From an uncultured Dorea sp. (lineage in GTDB: Bacteria > Bacillota > Clostridia > Lachnospirales > Lachnospiraceae), in NCBI GenBank assembly GCA_910584615.1, contig CAJUAM010000027.1, forward strand, positions 1-41,611: DNA of 41,611 nt, in the 5' to 3' direction. The notes below the pieces were generated by a model, which saw nothing but the letters and a program-made list of their open reading frames with translations, did no database searches and was not told where the DNA came from. This document shows, piece after piece, positions 24,349 to 32,802 of the stretch; within the stretch, counting starts at the first letter, position 1; the number at the start of each line of letters is the position of its first letter. The translations under genes were made by a program, and so were the position numbers.

Positions 24349-24750
24349 TTTGGAAGAGTCCGTAAACATCGTTGTTTGCGGGCTTTGCATATCTGAAGAT
24401 AAGTGAGAAGAAATTTTGACACGCAACATACTGTTAATCGAAAGAGATAAGCCTCAATAGCTCAATGAAATAGTCATATTTGTTAGAGGTTTAGTAATTT
24501 TTTACTCGAAATGGCGGGTTTTCATTCTGGTCTATATAAAACAGGAATGGCAACATGGAATATTTATAAAAGAAAAAATATGTGCGGGATGTACGGAAGT
24601 GAGGGTAAAGCTGTGGCTTTCCATTTAAAGAAACCTTGTATTGGACTTGTACGGGATTTCTTTTGGAAAGAAAGATAATAGAATAATTGATTATTGTCGG
24701 TATTTGTAATAATATAGAAAGGAATGATATACAGAAGGAGTATGGATATT
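24349..24750. other. non-coding stretch before the acyltransferase
   Basis: Contains an imperfect hairpin just after the tRNA-like sequence (GTCCGTAAACA / TGTTTGCGGGC). There is a possible 55-codon frame at 24511-24678 without a ribosome binding site or recognisable similarity. The acyltransferase ribosome binding site is at the end. I see no other gene. Confidence 0.4.
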
Positions 24751-25461
24751 ATGAATAGAATACTGATAATGGTACTTAGAAACTGGTTTTATGTGCCATT
24801 CAAGTGGGTAAAACTTTGCTGGTACGCAGCTCATGCAGACAAGTATACGGATTACGAACATTATGTGTTTTTGAGGGATATTGTACGTCATGCAAATAAA
24901 GGAGGAAATGTAAATATCGCAGTGACAGGTCTGGAGAATATTCCTGAAAAAGACGGATTTATGTATTTCCCCAACCATCAGGGAATGTACGATATGCTGG
25001 CAATGCTTGAAGCAAGTCCCAGACCATTTTCGGCAGTTGCCAAAAAAGAAATAAAAGATATACCTTTTTTAAAACAAGTATTAGCGTGTTTAAGAGCTTT
25101 TTTACTGGATAGAGAGGACGTGCGACAGGCTATTGAGGTCATTGCGAATGTAACTAAGGAAGTTGAGAAAGGAAGAAATTATCTTATTTTTGCAGAAGGT
25201 ACACGATCGAAGAACGGAAATCAGACACAGGAATTTAAAAGCGGTTCTTTTAAAGCAGCTACGAGAGCCAAATGCCCGATCATACCGGTAGCGCTTATTG
25301 ATTCATTCAAACCATTTGATGCGAAGACAATTGCTCCGGTGACGGTAGAAGTACATTTTCTAAAGCCTTTATATTATGAGGACTATAAAAATATGAAAAC
25401 AAAAGAGCTCGCGGCATATGTGAGGGAAAAGATTGATGAAAAAATAGCAGGGAAGGTTTAA
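24751..25461 (+). CDS. plsC: 1-acyl-sn-glycerol-3-phosphate acyltransferase (PlsC type)
   Basis: Transfers an acyl chain to lysophosphatidate in phospholipid synthesis. The 236 residues have the acyltransferase motif I as NHQGMYD (normally NHxxxxD), motif III as FAEGTRSKNG, and the motif IV-like PIIPVAL. The N-terminus is hydrophobic and basic, consistent with membrane association. The start is the ATG at 24751: GAAGGAG lies 10 bases upstream, while earlier in-frame ATGs are too close to it. It has its own terminator and no operon partner. Confidence 0.88.
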   Translation: MNRILIMVLRNWFYVPFKWVKLCWYAAHADKYTDYEHYVFLRDIVRHANKGGNVNIAVTGLENIPEKDGFMYFPNHQGMYDMLAMLEASPRPFSAVAKKEIKDIPFLKQVLACLRAFLLDREDVRQAIEVIANVTKEVEKGRNYLIFAEGTRSKNGNQTQEFKSGSFKAATRAKCPIIPVALIDSFKPFDAKTIAPVTVEVHFLKPLYYEDYKNMKTKELAAYVREKIDEKIAGKV

Positions 25462-25492
25462 AAGTCTCAGTTTTGGGACTTTTTTCTTTTTA
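25462..25492 (+). terminator. terminator after plsC
   Basis: AAGTCTCA-GTTT-TGGGACTT hairpin followed by TTTTCTTTTT, directly after the stop codon. Confidence 0.8.
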
Positions 25493-25500
25493 TAAATATT

Positions 25501-25514
25501 ACGAAATGTTTCGT
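25501..25514. promoter_or_regulatory. candidate operator upstream of the LacI-kinase operon
   Basis: ACGAAA-TG-TTTCGT, a perfect 6-bp inverted repeat. Related half-sites ACGAAA and GCGAAA occur at about 25596-25612. It sits about 180 bases before the regulator start, suiting autoregulation. The promoter itself is poorly defined (possible TAAAAT near 25546). Confidence 0.45.
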
Positions 25515-25641
25515 TAAAAAGTTTTTGTAATATTTTTTCGTTGTGTAAAATTAATAAAAAAGGGGAGAATAAATTGTCAGTTATAGAAAAAATATACGAA
25601 ACAATTGCGAAACCCAAGGAAGGAGAAATAAGATATATTCA

Positions 25642-25655
25642 TGAAACATGTTTAT
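25642..25655. promoter_or_regulatory. LacI-type operator-like site before the LacI-kinase gene
   Basis: TGAAACATGTTTAT, with the perfect palindromic core AAACATGTTT. It matches 12 of 14 bases of the operators at 37762 and 37827. It lies 35 bases upstream of the regulator ATG. Confidence 0.4.
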
Positions 25656-25689
25656 GGAAAATATTTCGCTGATAAAAGGAGATGCATCT

Positions 25690-27597
25690 ATGAATATTAA
25701 AGATATCGCGAATATTGCAGGTGTATCTACATCCACTGTTTCAAAAGTATTAAATAAAAAAGACCGTGATATCAGCGAAGCAACAAGAGAGAGGATATTA
25801 CAGGTCGTTCGGGAATATCAGTATGTTCCTTATTCTAAGATCAGGAAAAATACTTATATCAAGAGTTATTATATTGAAGTTCTTTTGGCGGATATCCGTT
25901 ATGACTGTACGGATCTGATCTATTCTATCGGACAGGCGGCATCCGGGAAGGGTTACAGTATCGTTGTTAATAACCTGAAGGAGAACTGGAAACAGATCAA
26001 ACTCTTAGACGGAAAAGATGTAGACGGGATCATTGTAATCGGGGATTTTTCAAAGTACAGAGAGATTGTTTCAGAGATACGGATCAAGCAGATCCCTTGT
26101 ATTCATTTAGGATTTACAAGACAGAAGGAAAAAGGAATACCAGAGGTTATATTTAATGAAGAGGAAGTGGTATACAGTGCTGTTTCTTATCTGATAGAAA
26201 AGGGACATACGAATATTGGATGTATGATATCAGATTCGCCTGCTGCAGTCAGGGGATACCGCAGAGCTTTATATGAATATAAGATTGAATTCAACAATGT
26301 GAATATTTTTAAAGAAGACATTACAATGCGAGAGGGCAGAGAGCGTTTAAGAGAGTGGACAGAGTTAAAGATCACAGCAGTTTTATGTTCAGATGAAGAA
26401 AAAGTGATCAGTCTGTACCGGGTCTTTTCAGAAAAAGGAATTTCTGTACCAGAAGATGTATCTGTAATTTCTCTGAAGGATTCAAAGTATTTTGATCTGC
26501 TTAAGCCATCAGTTACAGCAGTTACCGCCTGGGAAGGAAAATGCGGGGAGAGGATCACAGAGTTTTTGCTTGAACAAGTGAAGAATAGATCATCTGCTCC
26601 GGAAAGTATTTATATACCAATAAATATTAAAGAGCGTGAGAGTGTAAAGTTTCCGAATAAATGGCAAGGGCAGAAAATTGTCGTAGTCGGCAGTCTGAAT
26701 CTGGATGTAAGTATCTCTGTCCCCTATATTCCGACCGGAGGAGAGGCAATGATCGCAACCGGTACAACGTTGATCCCCGGAGGAAAAGGAGCCAACCAGG
26801 CAATAGGCGCGGCAAAGCTGGGAAGTAAGGTTTACATGATCGGATGTCTTGGAAATGACAGTGACGGTAAAGATCTTTACGGAAATCTTTTGGAGCACAA
26901 AGTGAGAACTGATGGGATTGAGTTTGAAAATACATTTTCTACAGGAAAGGCGTACATTAATATTCCTGAAAATGACGACGGAGACAGTACAATCATCGTA
27001 TATCCGGGAGCAAACCGGGCATTGAGCAGAAGACAGATAAAAAAGTATGAGTATTTGTTTGAAAGCGCGAAATATTGTCTGTTGTCTCTGGAAATACCTA
27101 TTGAAACTGCTTCTTATGCTGCCTCTATCTGTCAGAAAAAGAATGTTAAAGTTATCTTAAAGCCGTCCGGAGCAGAAAAGATATACGAGGAATTGTTAAA
27201 AAAAGTCACATATTTTATACCGAATGAGAAAGAGTTAAAGCTTGTGATTCCCGGAGATGAAACTGTGGAAGAGAAGGCTGAGAGATTGTGGAACTTAGGG
27301 GTTGAGAATGTGATCGTAACATTAGGAAAAGAGGGATGTTACTTGAGAAATGCGGAATATGCAAGACATTTTCCGGCAGCAGGCTTTGAATCTATTGACA
27401 CGACGGGCGGCGCGGATGCATTCATCAGTGCGCTGGCTGTGTATCTGAGTGAAAATGTCCCGCTGGTACGGGCATTAGGTTTTGCTACCTACAGCGCTGG
27501 AATTACTGTGACAAGACAGGGGGTCCAGCCTGCGATGCCTGACAGGATCACGTTGGAAATGTATCAAGACATGATCATGGATACATTTGAAGAATGA
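25690..27597 (+). CDS. LacI-family regulator fused to a ribokinase-like (PfkB) domain
   Basis: About 635 residues from the ATG at 25690 (AAGGAG 8 bases upstream). Residues 1-50 are a LacI helix-turn-helix (IKDIANIAGVSTSTVSKVLN). Residues about 60-325 form a full periplasmic-binding-like sensor domain. From about 328 a complete PfkB kinase begins (KIVVVGSLNLDVS), with the sugar-binding PGGKGANQA, the NEKE (NxxE) motif, and DTTGGAD (570-576) keeping the catalytic aspartate although the usual GAGD reads GGAD. The kinase domain resembles, but is clearly distinct from, the standalone kinase next door, whose DPAP motif is KPSG here. It is the first gene of the nucleoside-type operon. It is presumably a repressor that binds, and perhaps phosphorylates, ribose. 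Confidence 0.93.
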   Translation: MNIKDIANIAGVSTSTVSKVLNKKDRDISEATRERILQVVREYQYVPYSKIRKNTYIKSYYIEVLLADIRYDCTDLIYSIGQAASGKGYSIVVNNLKENWKQIKLLDGKDVDGIIVIGDFSKYREIVSEIRIKQIPCIHLGFTRQKEKGIPEVIFNEEEVVYSAVSYLIEKGHTNIGCMISDSPAAVRGYRRALYEYKIEFNNVNIFKEDITMREGRERLREWTELKITAVLCSDEEKVISLYRVFSEKGISVPEDVSVISLKDSKYFDLLKPSVTAVTAWEGKCGERITEFLLEQVKNRSSAPESIYIPINIKERESVKFPNKWQGQKIVVVGSLNLDVSISVPYIPTGGEAMIATGTTLIPGGKGANQAIGAAKLGSKVYMIGCLGNDSDGKDLYGNLLEHKVRTDGIEFENTFSTGKAYINIPENDDGDSTIIVYPGANRALSRRQIKKYEYLFESAKYCLLSLEIPIETASYAASICQKKNVKVILKPSGAEKIYEELLKKVTYFIPNEKELKLVIPGDETVEEKAERLWNLGVENVIVTLGKEGCYLRNAEYARHFPAAGFESIDTTGGADAFISALAVYLSENVPLVRALGFATYSAGITVTRQGVQPAMPDRITLEMYQDMIMDTFEE

Positions 27598-27618
27598 TAG
27601 AAAGGAGAAAGATAAAAG

Positions 27619-28527
27619 TTGAATAAGATACTGGTTGTTGGGAGTCTGAATATGGACTTTGTAATTGATGTTGATGCGAAGCCTCTAGCGGGAGAAACGG
27701 TTTTGGGAAAAGGTGTTGCCCTTATACCGGGCGGAAAAGGAGCGAATCAGGCGTATGCGGTGGGAAAGCTTGGCGGAGATGTCCGGATGATAGGAGCTGT
27801 GGGAGATGATATATACGGAAAACTTTTAAAGGATAATCTGAAAAATGCAGGAGTAAAGATATCAGGGATTGAGACTGTTGCAGGTGTTTCCAGCGGGAAT
27901 GCATTTATTACAGTGGATAATAAAGGTGAAAACTGTATTATCGTTATACAAGGAACAAACGCGTTGGTCTCAAAAGAAATGATTGACCGGCATATAGAGA
28001 TGATCGACGATTGTGATACTGTGATCATGCAGATGGAAATTCCGGTTGATGTTGTCAGGTATGTAAAAGATGCCGCAAAAAAAAGAGGCAAGAGGGTTAT
28101 TTTGGATCCGGCTCCCGCAAGAGAAGGACTTTCAGAAAAATTTTTCCAGGGATTTGATATTGTAAAGCCTAACAAGACGGAGCTTCAGACACTGATCGGA
28201 AGAAAACTGGATACAAAAGAAGAGTTGATAGAGGGTGCCAGAGAGCTTATTAAAAAGGGAGTAGACAAAGTGATCGTTACACTGGGCGAGAGAGGATGTC
28301 TGTTTGTCACGGAGGATACATATGAAGAATTTCCTGCCGAAAAAGTACAGGTCGTAGATACAACAGCAGCGGGAGATAGTTTTACAGCTGCTTTTGCGAC
28401 GGCTCTTGAAAGAGGAAGTTCCTACGGTGAAGCGATCAGGTTTGGAAATAAAGTGTCTGGTATTGTAGTAACGCGTAAAGGTGCACAAACTTCCATTCCG
28501 ACAATGGAAGAAGTGATAAAAAGATGA
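27619..28527 (+). CDS. rbsK: ribokinase
   Basis: Phosphorylates D-ribose to ribose-5-phosphate. The 302 residues include all ribokinase motifs: KILVVGSLNMDFV at the start, the substrate loop PGGKGANQA, VILDPAPA, PNKTE (NxxE), and the catalytic DTTAAGDSF. It starts with TTG at 27619, preceded by AAAGGAG, 21 bases after the fusion gene. Next to a nucleoside hydrolase, its natural job is to capture ribose released from nucleosides. A related sugar cannot be excluded. Confidence 0.9.
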   Translation: MNKILVVGSLNMDFVIDVDAKPLAGETVLGKGVALIPGGKGANQAYAVGKLGGDVRMIGAVGDDIYGKLLKDNLKNAGVKISGIETVAGVSSGNAFITVDNKGENCIIVIQGTNALVSKEMIDRHIEMIDDCDTVIMQMEIPVDVVRYVKDAAKKRGKRVILDPAPAREGLSEKFFQGFDIVKPNKTELQTLIGRKLDTKEELIEGARELIKKGVDKVIVTLGERGCLFVTEDTYEEFPAEKVQVVDTTAAGDSFTAAFATALERGSSYGEAIRFGNKVSGIVVTRKGAQTSIPTMEEVIKR

Positions 28528-28543
28528 AGAGGGAGGGATGAGG

Positions 28544-29509
28544 ATGAAGATACCGATAATTATTGACTGTGATCCGGGAGTGGATGATGCGCTGGCAATC
28601 ATTCTTGCGTTAAGACATCCGAAGGTTGATCTGAAAGCCGTATGTACAGTAACGGGTAATGGAGATCTGGAGAACACGACAAAGAACGGGCTTAAGATTT
28701 TATCATTATGCGGCAGGGAGGATATTCCGCTGTACAAGGGTTCGGGAAAGGGACTTGATGATAAGCAGCCGGATACGGTCCCGGCGTTTGGCGATGACGG
28801 ACTTGGCGGATATGCGCATGTAGTTCAGACTGACAAGCAGATTGAACAGGAGAATGCAGTCGATTTTCTTTTGAGGGCTGCGGATGAAAGCAATGGTGAG
28901 ATCACTTTATTTGCAACCGGTCCATGTACGAATATTGCCAGGGCGATCCGCAAGGATAAGGAATTTCCAAAGAAATTTAAGAAGCTGATCGTGATGGGCG
29001 GGGCTAAATATACGGGAAATATGAGCCCTGTGGCAGAATATAATTTTTGGGCGGACCCGCTTGCAGCTAAGGAAGTGATGAATGCAGGTTTCCATGAGAT
29101 TGTTATGATAGGCTTAGATGTGACAAATAAGATTGCATTGGGAGCAGATATCCGGGAAATACTGCGGATGTTTGATACGGATCTGTCAAGATTTATCTAC
29201 AATATAACGAGAGTCGGGCTGGAGGAAAACTGGGAAACAAGAAGAAAACCGGTCGCTCCTATGCATGATGTATTAACAGTTGCTTACCTGATCGATGAAT
29301 CGATCCTGACGCTTAAAAAAGCAAATATTGATGTAGTGGCGGAGGGGATCGGGAGAGGTCAGTCGATCATCGATATAGGAGGACATTGGTCAGACGGAAA
29401 CTGCAACGCCCTTTATGCGGCAGAAGTTGATGTTGAAAAATTTTATAAGTTATTTTTAACAACGATCTTTAAAGAAAATGAACAAGAAATTTTAGAATAT
29501 TTAAGGTAA
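28544..29509 (+). CDS. inosine-uridine type nucleoside hydrolase
   Basis: Hydrolyses the N-glycosidic bond of ribonucleosides to base and ribose. About 321 residues. The calcium and ribose site DxDxxxDD is D8, D10, D14, D15 (IIDCDPGVDDA). Further motifs are GGAKYTGNMSPVAEYNFWADP and the PMHD histidine-aspartate. The start is chosen at 28544 because GGAGG is 7 bases upstream (1 base for the ATG at 28538). The specificity (purine, pyrimidine or a modified nucleoside such as queuosine, for which IunH-family QueK enzymes exist) cannot be read from the sequence. Confidence 0.92.
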   Translation: MKIPIIIDCDPGVDDALAIILALRHPKVDLKAVCTVTGNGDLENTTKNGLKILSLCGREDIPLYKGSGKGLDDKQPDTVPAFGDDGLGGYAHVVQTDKQIEQENAVDFLLRAADESNGEITLFATGPCTNIARAIRKDKEFPKKFKKLIVMGGAKYTGNMSPVAEYNFWADPLAAKEVMNAGFHEIVMIGLDVTNKIALGADIREILRMFDTDLSRFIYNITRVGLEENWETRRKPVAPMHDVLTVAYLIDESILTLKKANIDVVAEGIGRGQSIIDIGGHWSDGNCNALYAAEVDVEKFYKLFLTTIFKENEQEILEYLR

Positions 29510-29522
29510 AGGAGAAATGATC

Positions 29523-30128
29523 ATGGCAGCAAAAAACAGAGGAAAAGAGACATTTTCAATTATGGTTATCCTATTGATACCGGTTGCGATCGCAATCAAT
29601 ATAGTAGGAGGACAGATGACATCTATATTAAAGATTCCGGTAGATCTTGATATGATCGGGGTTATTCTGGTAGGAGCTTTAGCAGGCCCGATTCCGGCAG
29701 CAGTTACAGGTGTGCTTACAAATCTGATCAATGGTATTATGGATCCATCCTGGATTCCGTATGCGTTCACTTCATTTTTTATAGGTGTTTCGGCAGGATT
29801 ATTGTCTAAATACAATATGCTTACTAAAGTCTGGAAATTAGTTGTTTCAGGAATCATCATTGCTTTAGTGGCAACGATCACAGCTACACCGATCACGGTA
29901 TTCTTCTTTGGCGGATCCACAGGCGGGGGCGGTTCTATGATTGCGGCAGGGCTTATGGCGACTGGTGTTCAGATCGTACAGGCAGTATTTTCCGTATATA
30001 TCGTAACAGAGAGCATTGGAAAATTAATATCTGTATTTGTAGCGTATTTCATTATTAAGGTTCTTCCGGAGCGTACACTGGTAAAATATAGGTTTGGAGA
30101 AAAATTTATTAAAGCAAAAGAAAAATAG
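29523..30128 (+). CDS. ECF transporter substrate-binding (S) component
   Basis: An integral membrane protein of about 201 residues with six hydrophobic segments, including the typical S-component layout. It begins KETFSIMVILLIPVAIAINIVGGQM. Motifs VDLDMIGVILVGALAGPIPA and GVLTNLINGIMDPSWIPYAF follow, then a glycine-rich loop GGSTGGGGS before the last helices. It is followed immediately by T and two A genes, making a self-contained (group I) ECF transporter. Position after a nucleoside hydrolase and ribokinase suggests a nucleoside as substrate, by inference. The start is 29523 (GGAG 8 bases upstream). Confidence 0.82.
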   Translation: MAAKNRGKETFSIMVILLIPVAIAINIVGGQMTSILKIPVDLDMIGVILVGALAGPIPAAVTGVLTNLINGIMDPSWIPYAFTSFFIGVSAGLLSKYNMLTKVWKLVVSGIIIALVATITATPITVFFFGGSTGGGGSMIAAGLMATGVQIVQAVFSVYIVTESIGKLISVFVAYFIIKVLPERTLVKYRFGEKFIKAKEK

Positions 30129-30138
30129 GAGAGGAAAT

Positions 30139-30897
30139 ATGACAGAGTCAGTACAAAAAACGAATAAAATCGCGGCGTTGTATCCGCTGACAAAATTTTA
30201 TATTGCGATTGCTATTGCGGCAACGGCAGTTATACTGCCGGGGATCAAACTAAAAGCGATCTGTTTTGTGGCTGTAAATATTTTGGCCGCAGCCAGCGGC
30301 GTATACGGTGTATTTTTGAGAAGAGTGAAAAATTCTGTAGGCGTACTGTTTATAATCCTTGTTATCATTCAGACATTTTTTACAGCAGGTGATACGGTTC
30401 TTTTTTCATTCTGGATATTTACCGCAAAGCTTGAAGGATTACTTTTTGCATTAAAACTTGGTTTTATATTAGCAAATGTAGGGGGCTGTTTAATCTGGTT
30501 TTTTGCCGTGACGACAGAAAAGGATTTTGTACTGGCGCTGGAAAAAAAGGGATTAAGTTCGAAGGCATCTTATGTAGTGCTTTCTACGCTCCAGATGGTC
30601 CCGGTATTGAAAAAAAGATCAGAAGTGATCATGAATGCCCAGAGGGCACGGGGAGTTGAGACGGAAGGCAATCTTCTTGTACGGGCAAAGGTATTTGTAC
30701 CGACGTTAGTTCCTCTTGTTTTAAGTGCCATACAAGGAACGGAAGAGCGGGCGCTCACACTTGAGGCAAGAGGATTTTCTGTAGAGACAAAGTCAACGCA
30801 TCTGTATGATATTGAGGAGCGCCCTGTTGATAAGATTATGACGGCAGTTACGGCAGTTTTGTTTGTATTGATTGTGATCGGGAGGATTTTGTTATGA
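30139..30897 (+). CDS. ecfT: ECF transporter transmembrane (T) component
   Basis: About 252 residues: five or so hydrophobic segments in the N-terminal two thirds, then the coupling region with two Ala-Arg-Gly motifs, NAQRARGVETEG and TLEARGFSVE, which dock onto the ATPases. A basic N-terminus precedes. The start ATG 30139 has GGAG upstream, and the stop overlaps the start of the first ATPase gene. It joins the S component to the two ATPases. Confidence 0.88.
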   Translation: MTESVQKTNKIAALYPLTKFYIAIAIAATAVILPGIKLKAICFVAVNILAAASGVYGVFLRRVKNSVGVLFIILVIIQTFFTAGDTVLFSFWIFTAKLEGLLFALKLGFILANVGGCLIWFFAVTTEKDFVLALEKKGLSSKASYVVLSTLQMVPVLKKRSEVIMNAQRARGVETEGNLLVRAKVFVPTLVPLVLSAIQGTEERALTLEARGFSVETKSTHLYDIEERPVDKIMTAVTAVLFVLIVIGRILL

Positions 30898-31742
30898 CTT
30901 GTATTGAATTAAAAAATGTAACTTACACATATCCTCTTTCTAAAACGCCTTGTGTAAGCCACGCAGATCTTGTGATTGAAAAAGGAAAATTTTATGCTGT
31001 CATTGGTGCCAATGGGAGTGGAAAAACAACACTTTGCAATATAATAAGAGGATTTATACCTGAATTCTATCAGGGAGAACTAGAAGGCAGTGTTATACTT
31101 GATGGAAAGAATCTCAATGAGTATACACTGGGTGAACTTGCTCCAAAGATTGGATATGTATTCCAAAATCCATTTAACCAGATTACGGGAGCAAGGGACA
31201 ATGTGTATGAAGAGATTGCGTATGGTCTGGAGAACCTCGGTGTACCTGTAGATACGATTAGGAAAAAAGTAGAAGAGGTTATGGAGATAACAAATACAGT
31301 TTATCTTGCGGAAAAAAATCCTTTTGAGTTGTCAGGAGGACAACAGCAGAGAGTCGCCCTTGCTTCCGTGCTTGCGCTGGAACCGGATATTTTTGTGATT
31401 GATGAGCCGACATCGCAGCTTGATCCAAAGGAAACGGAAAGAGTTTTTGACATCATTGACCGGATGAAGAAAATGGGAAAAACAATTATTCTCGTTGAAC
31501 ATAAGATTGAATTGATCGCGAAATATGCAGATGATGTGATCGTTTTGGAAAATGGATGTGTGATAAGGAGTGGAGAAAAGCATGAAGTTTTGTCAGATCT
31601 TTCTCTTATAGAAAAAGGGATCGATCTGCCCCAGACAGTGCTTTTAGCGGATGAACTGCAAAAAAAAGGTATTTTGGTTGATGAAAAGATCATAACAAAA
31701 GAAGAAATGGCACAACAGTTAAAAAATTTAATTGGAAGGTAG
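30894..31742 (+). CDS. ECF transporter ATPase, canonical subunit
   Basis: 282 residues. Walker A GANGSGKT (38-45), Q-loop in VFQNPFNQ (Gln91), signature LSGGQQQR (146-153), Walker B IFVIDEPT (167-174), H-loop near LVEHKIE. All are canonical. ATG overlaps the T-component stop (ATGA). It forms a heterodimer with the next gene product. Confidence 0.93.
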   Translation: MTCIELKNVTYTYPLSKTPCVSHADLVIEKGKFYAVIGANGSGKTTLCNIIRGFIPEFYQGELEGSVILDGKNLNEYTLGELAPKIGYVFQNPFNQITGARDNVYEEIAYGLENLGVPVDTIRKKVEEVMEITNTVYLAEKNPFELSGGQQQRVALASVLALEPDIFVIDEPTSQLDPKETERVFDIIDRMKKMGKTIILVEHKIELIAKYADDVIVLENGCVIRSGEKHEVLSDLSLIEKGIDLPQTVLLADELQKKGILVDEKIITKEEMAQQLKNLIGR

Positions 31743-31751
31743 GGGATAACT

Positions 31752-32585
31752 ATGTCGTTAATAGAATTTAATAATGTAAGCTTTACTTATCCGAATGGAT
31801 TTTCAGCTGTTGAAAATATTGATTTTCATATAGAAAAAGGTGAAAATATCGCTATTGTCGGTCAGAATGGCGCAGGTAAGACGACGATGGTAAAGATGAT
31901 GAACGGGCTTTTAAAACCAACGTCTGGTAAAGTCGTCATTGACGGAATGGACACATGTGATTTTACAACAGCAAGATTATCCAGAAAGACAGGGTATGTT
32001 TTCCAGAATCCGGATGATCAGATATTTCATAATACGGTTAGACAGGAAATAGAATTCGGGCCAAGCGTACTCGGGTACGATGCTCAAAGAGTAAAGGAAC
32101 TGACAGAGTATACGGCAAAGCTTGTAGGGCTGTCAGATGAACTGGAGGAAAATCCTTATAATCTCCCGTTGTCAATCAGAAAATTTGTTACGATTGCTTC
32201 TGTAGTCGCGATGGATACGGAAATAATCGTGTTGGATGAGCCGACGGCAGGACAGGACATAAGGGGTATCAGGATCCTTGAAAACATGATAGAAGAATTA
32301 AAGAAAAAGGGCAAGACGATCATTACCATTACACATGATATGGAATTTGTGGTAAATAATTTTGATAAGGTATTTGTAATGGCCCATAAAAATCTTCTAA
32401 AGGTCACAGAACCAAAAAAAGTATTCAGTGACAGTGCTTTGCTGGAGGAAAGTATGCTGAAAAGACCGTATATCAGTGAGATAGTATGGCAATTTGGATT
32501 GCCGGAGCATATTGTCTTAAGAAAAGAGCTGGCAGAATATATTGTTGAGACTGCGCAAAGTTCCCAAAAAGAGAAAAAAGTCTAA
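31752..32585 (+). CDS. ECF transporter ATPase, subunit with degenerate signature
   Basis: 277 residues. Walker A GQNGAGKT (37-44), Q-loop VFQNPDDQ, Walker B IIVLDEPT (158-165), and the H-loop histidine in TITHDMEF are normal. The ABC signature LSGGQ is replaced by LSIRK (140-144, in NLPLSIRKFVTIA). The partner has the canonical motif, so the heterodimer would have one complete and one degenerate site. It is the last gene of the operon. No clear terminator follows before the tRNA promoter at 32637. Confidence 0.92.
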   Translation: MSLIEFNNVSFTYPNGFSAVENIDFHIEKGENIAIVGQNGAGKTTMVKMMNGLLKPTSGKVVIDGMDTCDFTTARLSRKTGYVFQNPDDQIFHNTVRQEIEFGPSVLGYDAQRVKELTEYTAKLVGLSDELEENPYNLPLSIRKFVTIASVVAMDTEIIVLDEPTAGQDIRGIRILENMIEELKKKGKTIITITHDMEFVVNNFDKVFVMAHKNLLKVTEPKKVFSDSALLEESMLKRPYISEIVWQFGLPEHIVLRKELAEYIVETAQSSQKEKKV

Positions 32586-32636
32586 AACAGATCAGGCTGT
32601 ACAAGGACGGACTGAGTGGTATATGAAAAAAAGGGA

Positions 32637-32665
32637 TTGACAATGAGCATAAGCTTTAGTATAAT
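32637..32665 (+). promoter_or_regulatory. consensus promoter of tRNA-Ser
   Basis: TTGACA (32637-32642), 17 bases, TATAAT (32660-32665): both elements match the sigma-A consensus perfectly, about 11 bases before the tRNA. Confidence 0.9.
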
Positions 32666-32675
32666 GCTCTTGTTT

Positions 32676-32763
32676 GGAGAAATACTCAAGAGGCTGAAGA
32701 GGCGCCCCTGCTAAGGGTGTAGGTCGGGTGACCGGCGCGAGGGTTCAAATCCCTCTTTCTCCG
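32676..32763 (+). tRNA. tRNA-Ser(GCU)
   Basis: 88 bases, class II. Acceptor GGAGAAA/TTTCTCC pairs fully. The anticodon loop CTGCTAA has anticodon GCT, the long variable arm is GTCGGGTGACC, and the T-arm is GAGGG-TTCAAAT-CCCTC. The discriminator is G and CCA is not encoded. It is monocistronic, with its own promoter and terminator. Confidence 0.95.
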
Positions 32764-32765
32764 TT

Positions 32766-32802
32766 AAAAAAAGAAAACCTGAGATTCAGGTTTTCTTTTT
32801 TT
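32766..32802. terminator. bidirectional terminator after tRNA-Ser
   Basis: Arms AAAAAAAGAAAACCTGA / TCAGGTTTTCTTTTTTT, 17 bp perfect, with a 3-base loop. It ends tRNA-Ser on the plus strand and the glucosidase gene, whose stop codon it overlaps, on the minus strand. Confidence 0.9.

Noticed and set aside
24440..24500. tRNA-like stretch (AATAGCTCAAT...)
   Set aside because: Only a D-arm-like string is present. No anticodon arm, T-arm or paired acceptor can be drawn.
24511..24678. 55-codon open frame before the acyltransferase
   Set aside because: No ribosome binding site, no recognisable similarity, and it lies in a decayed region.
28544..30128. Firm assignment as a queuosine salvage locus
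   Set aside because: An IunH-type enzyme with an ECF importer occurs in that pathway, but no queuine lyase or tgt lies here, and ribokinase with a LacI regulator fits general nucleoside use better.
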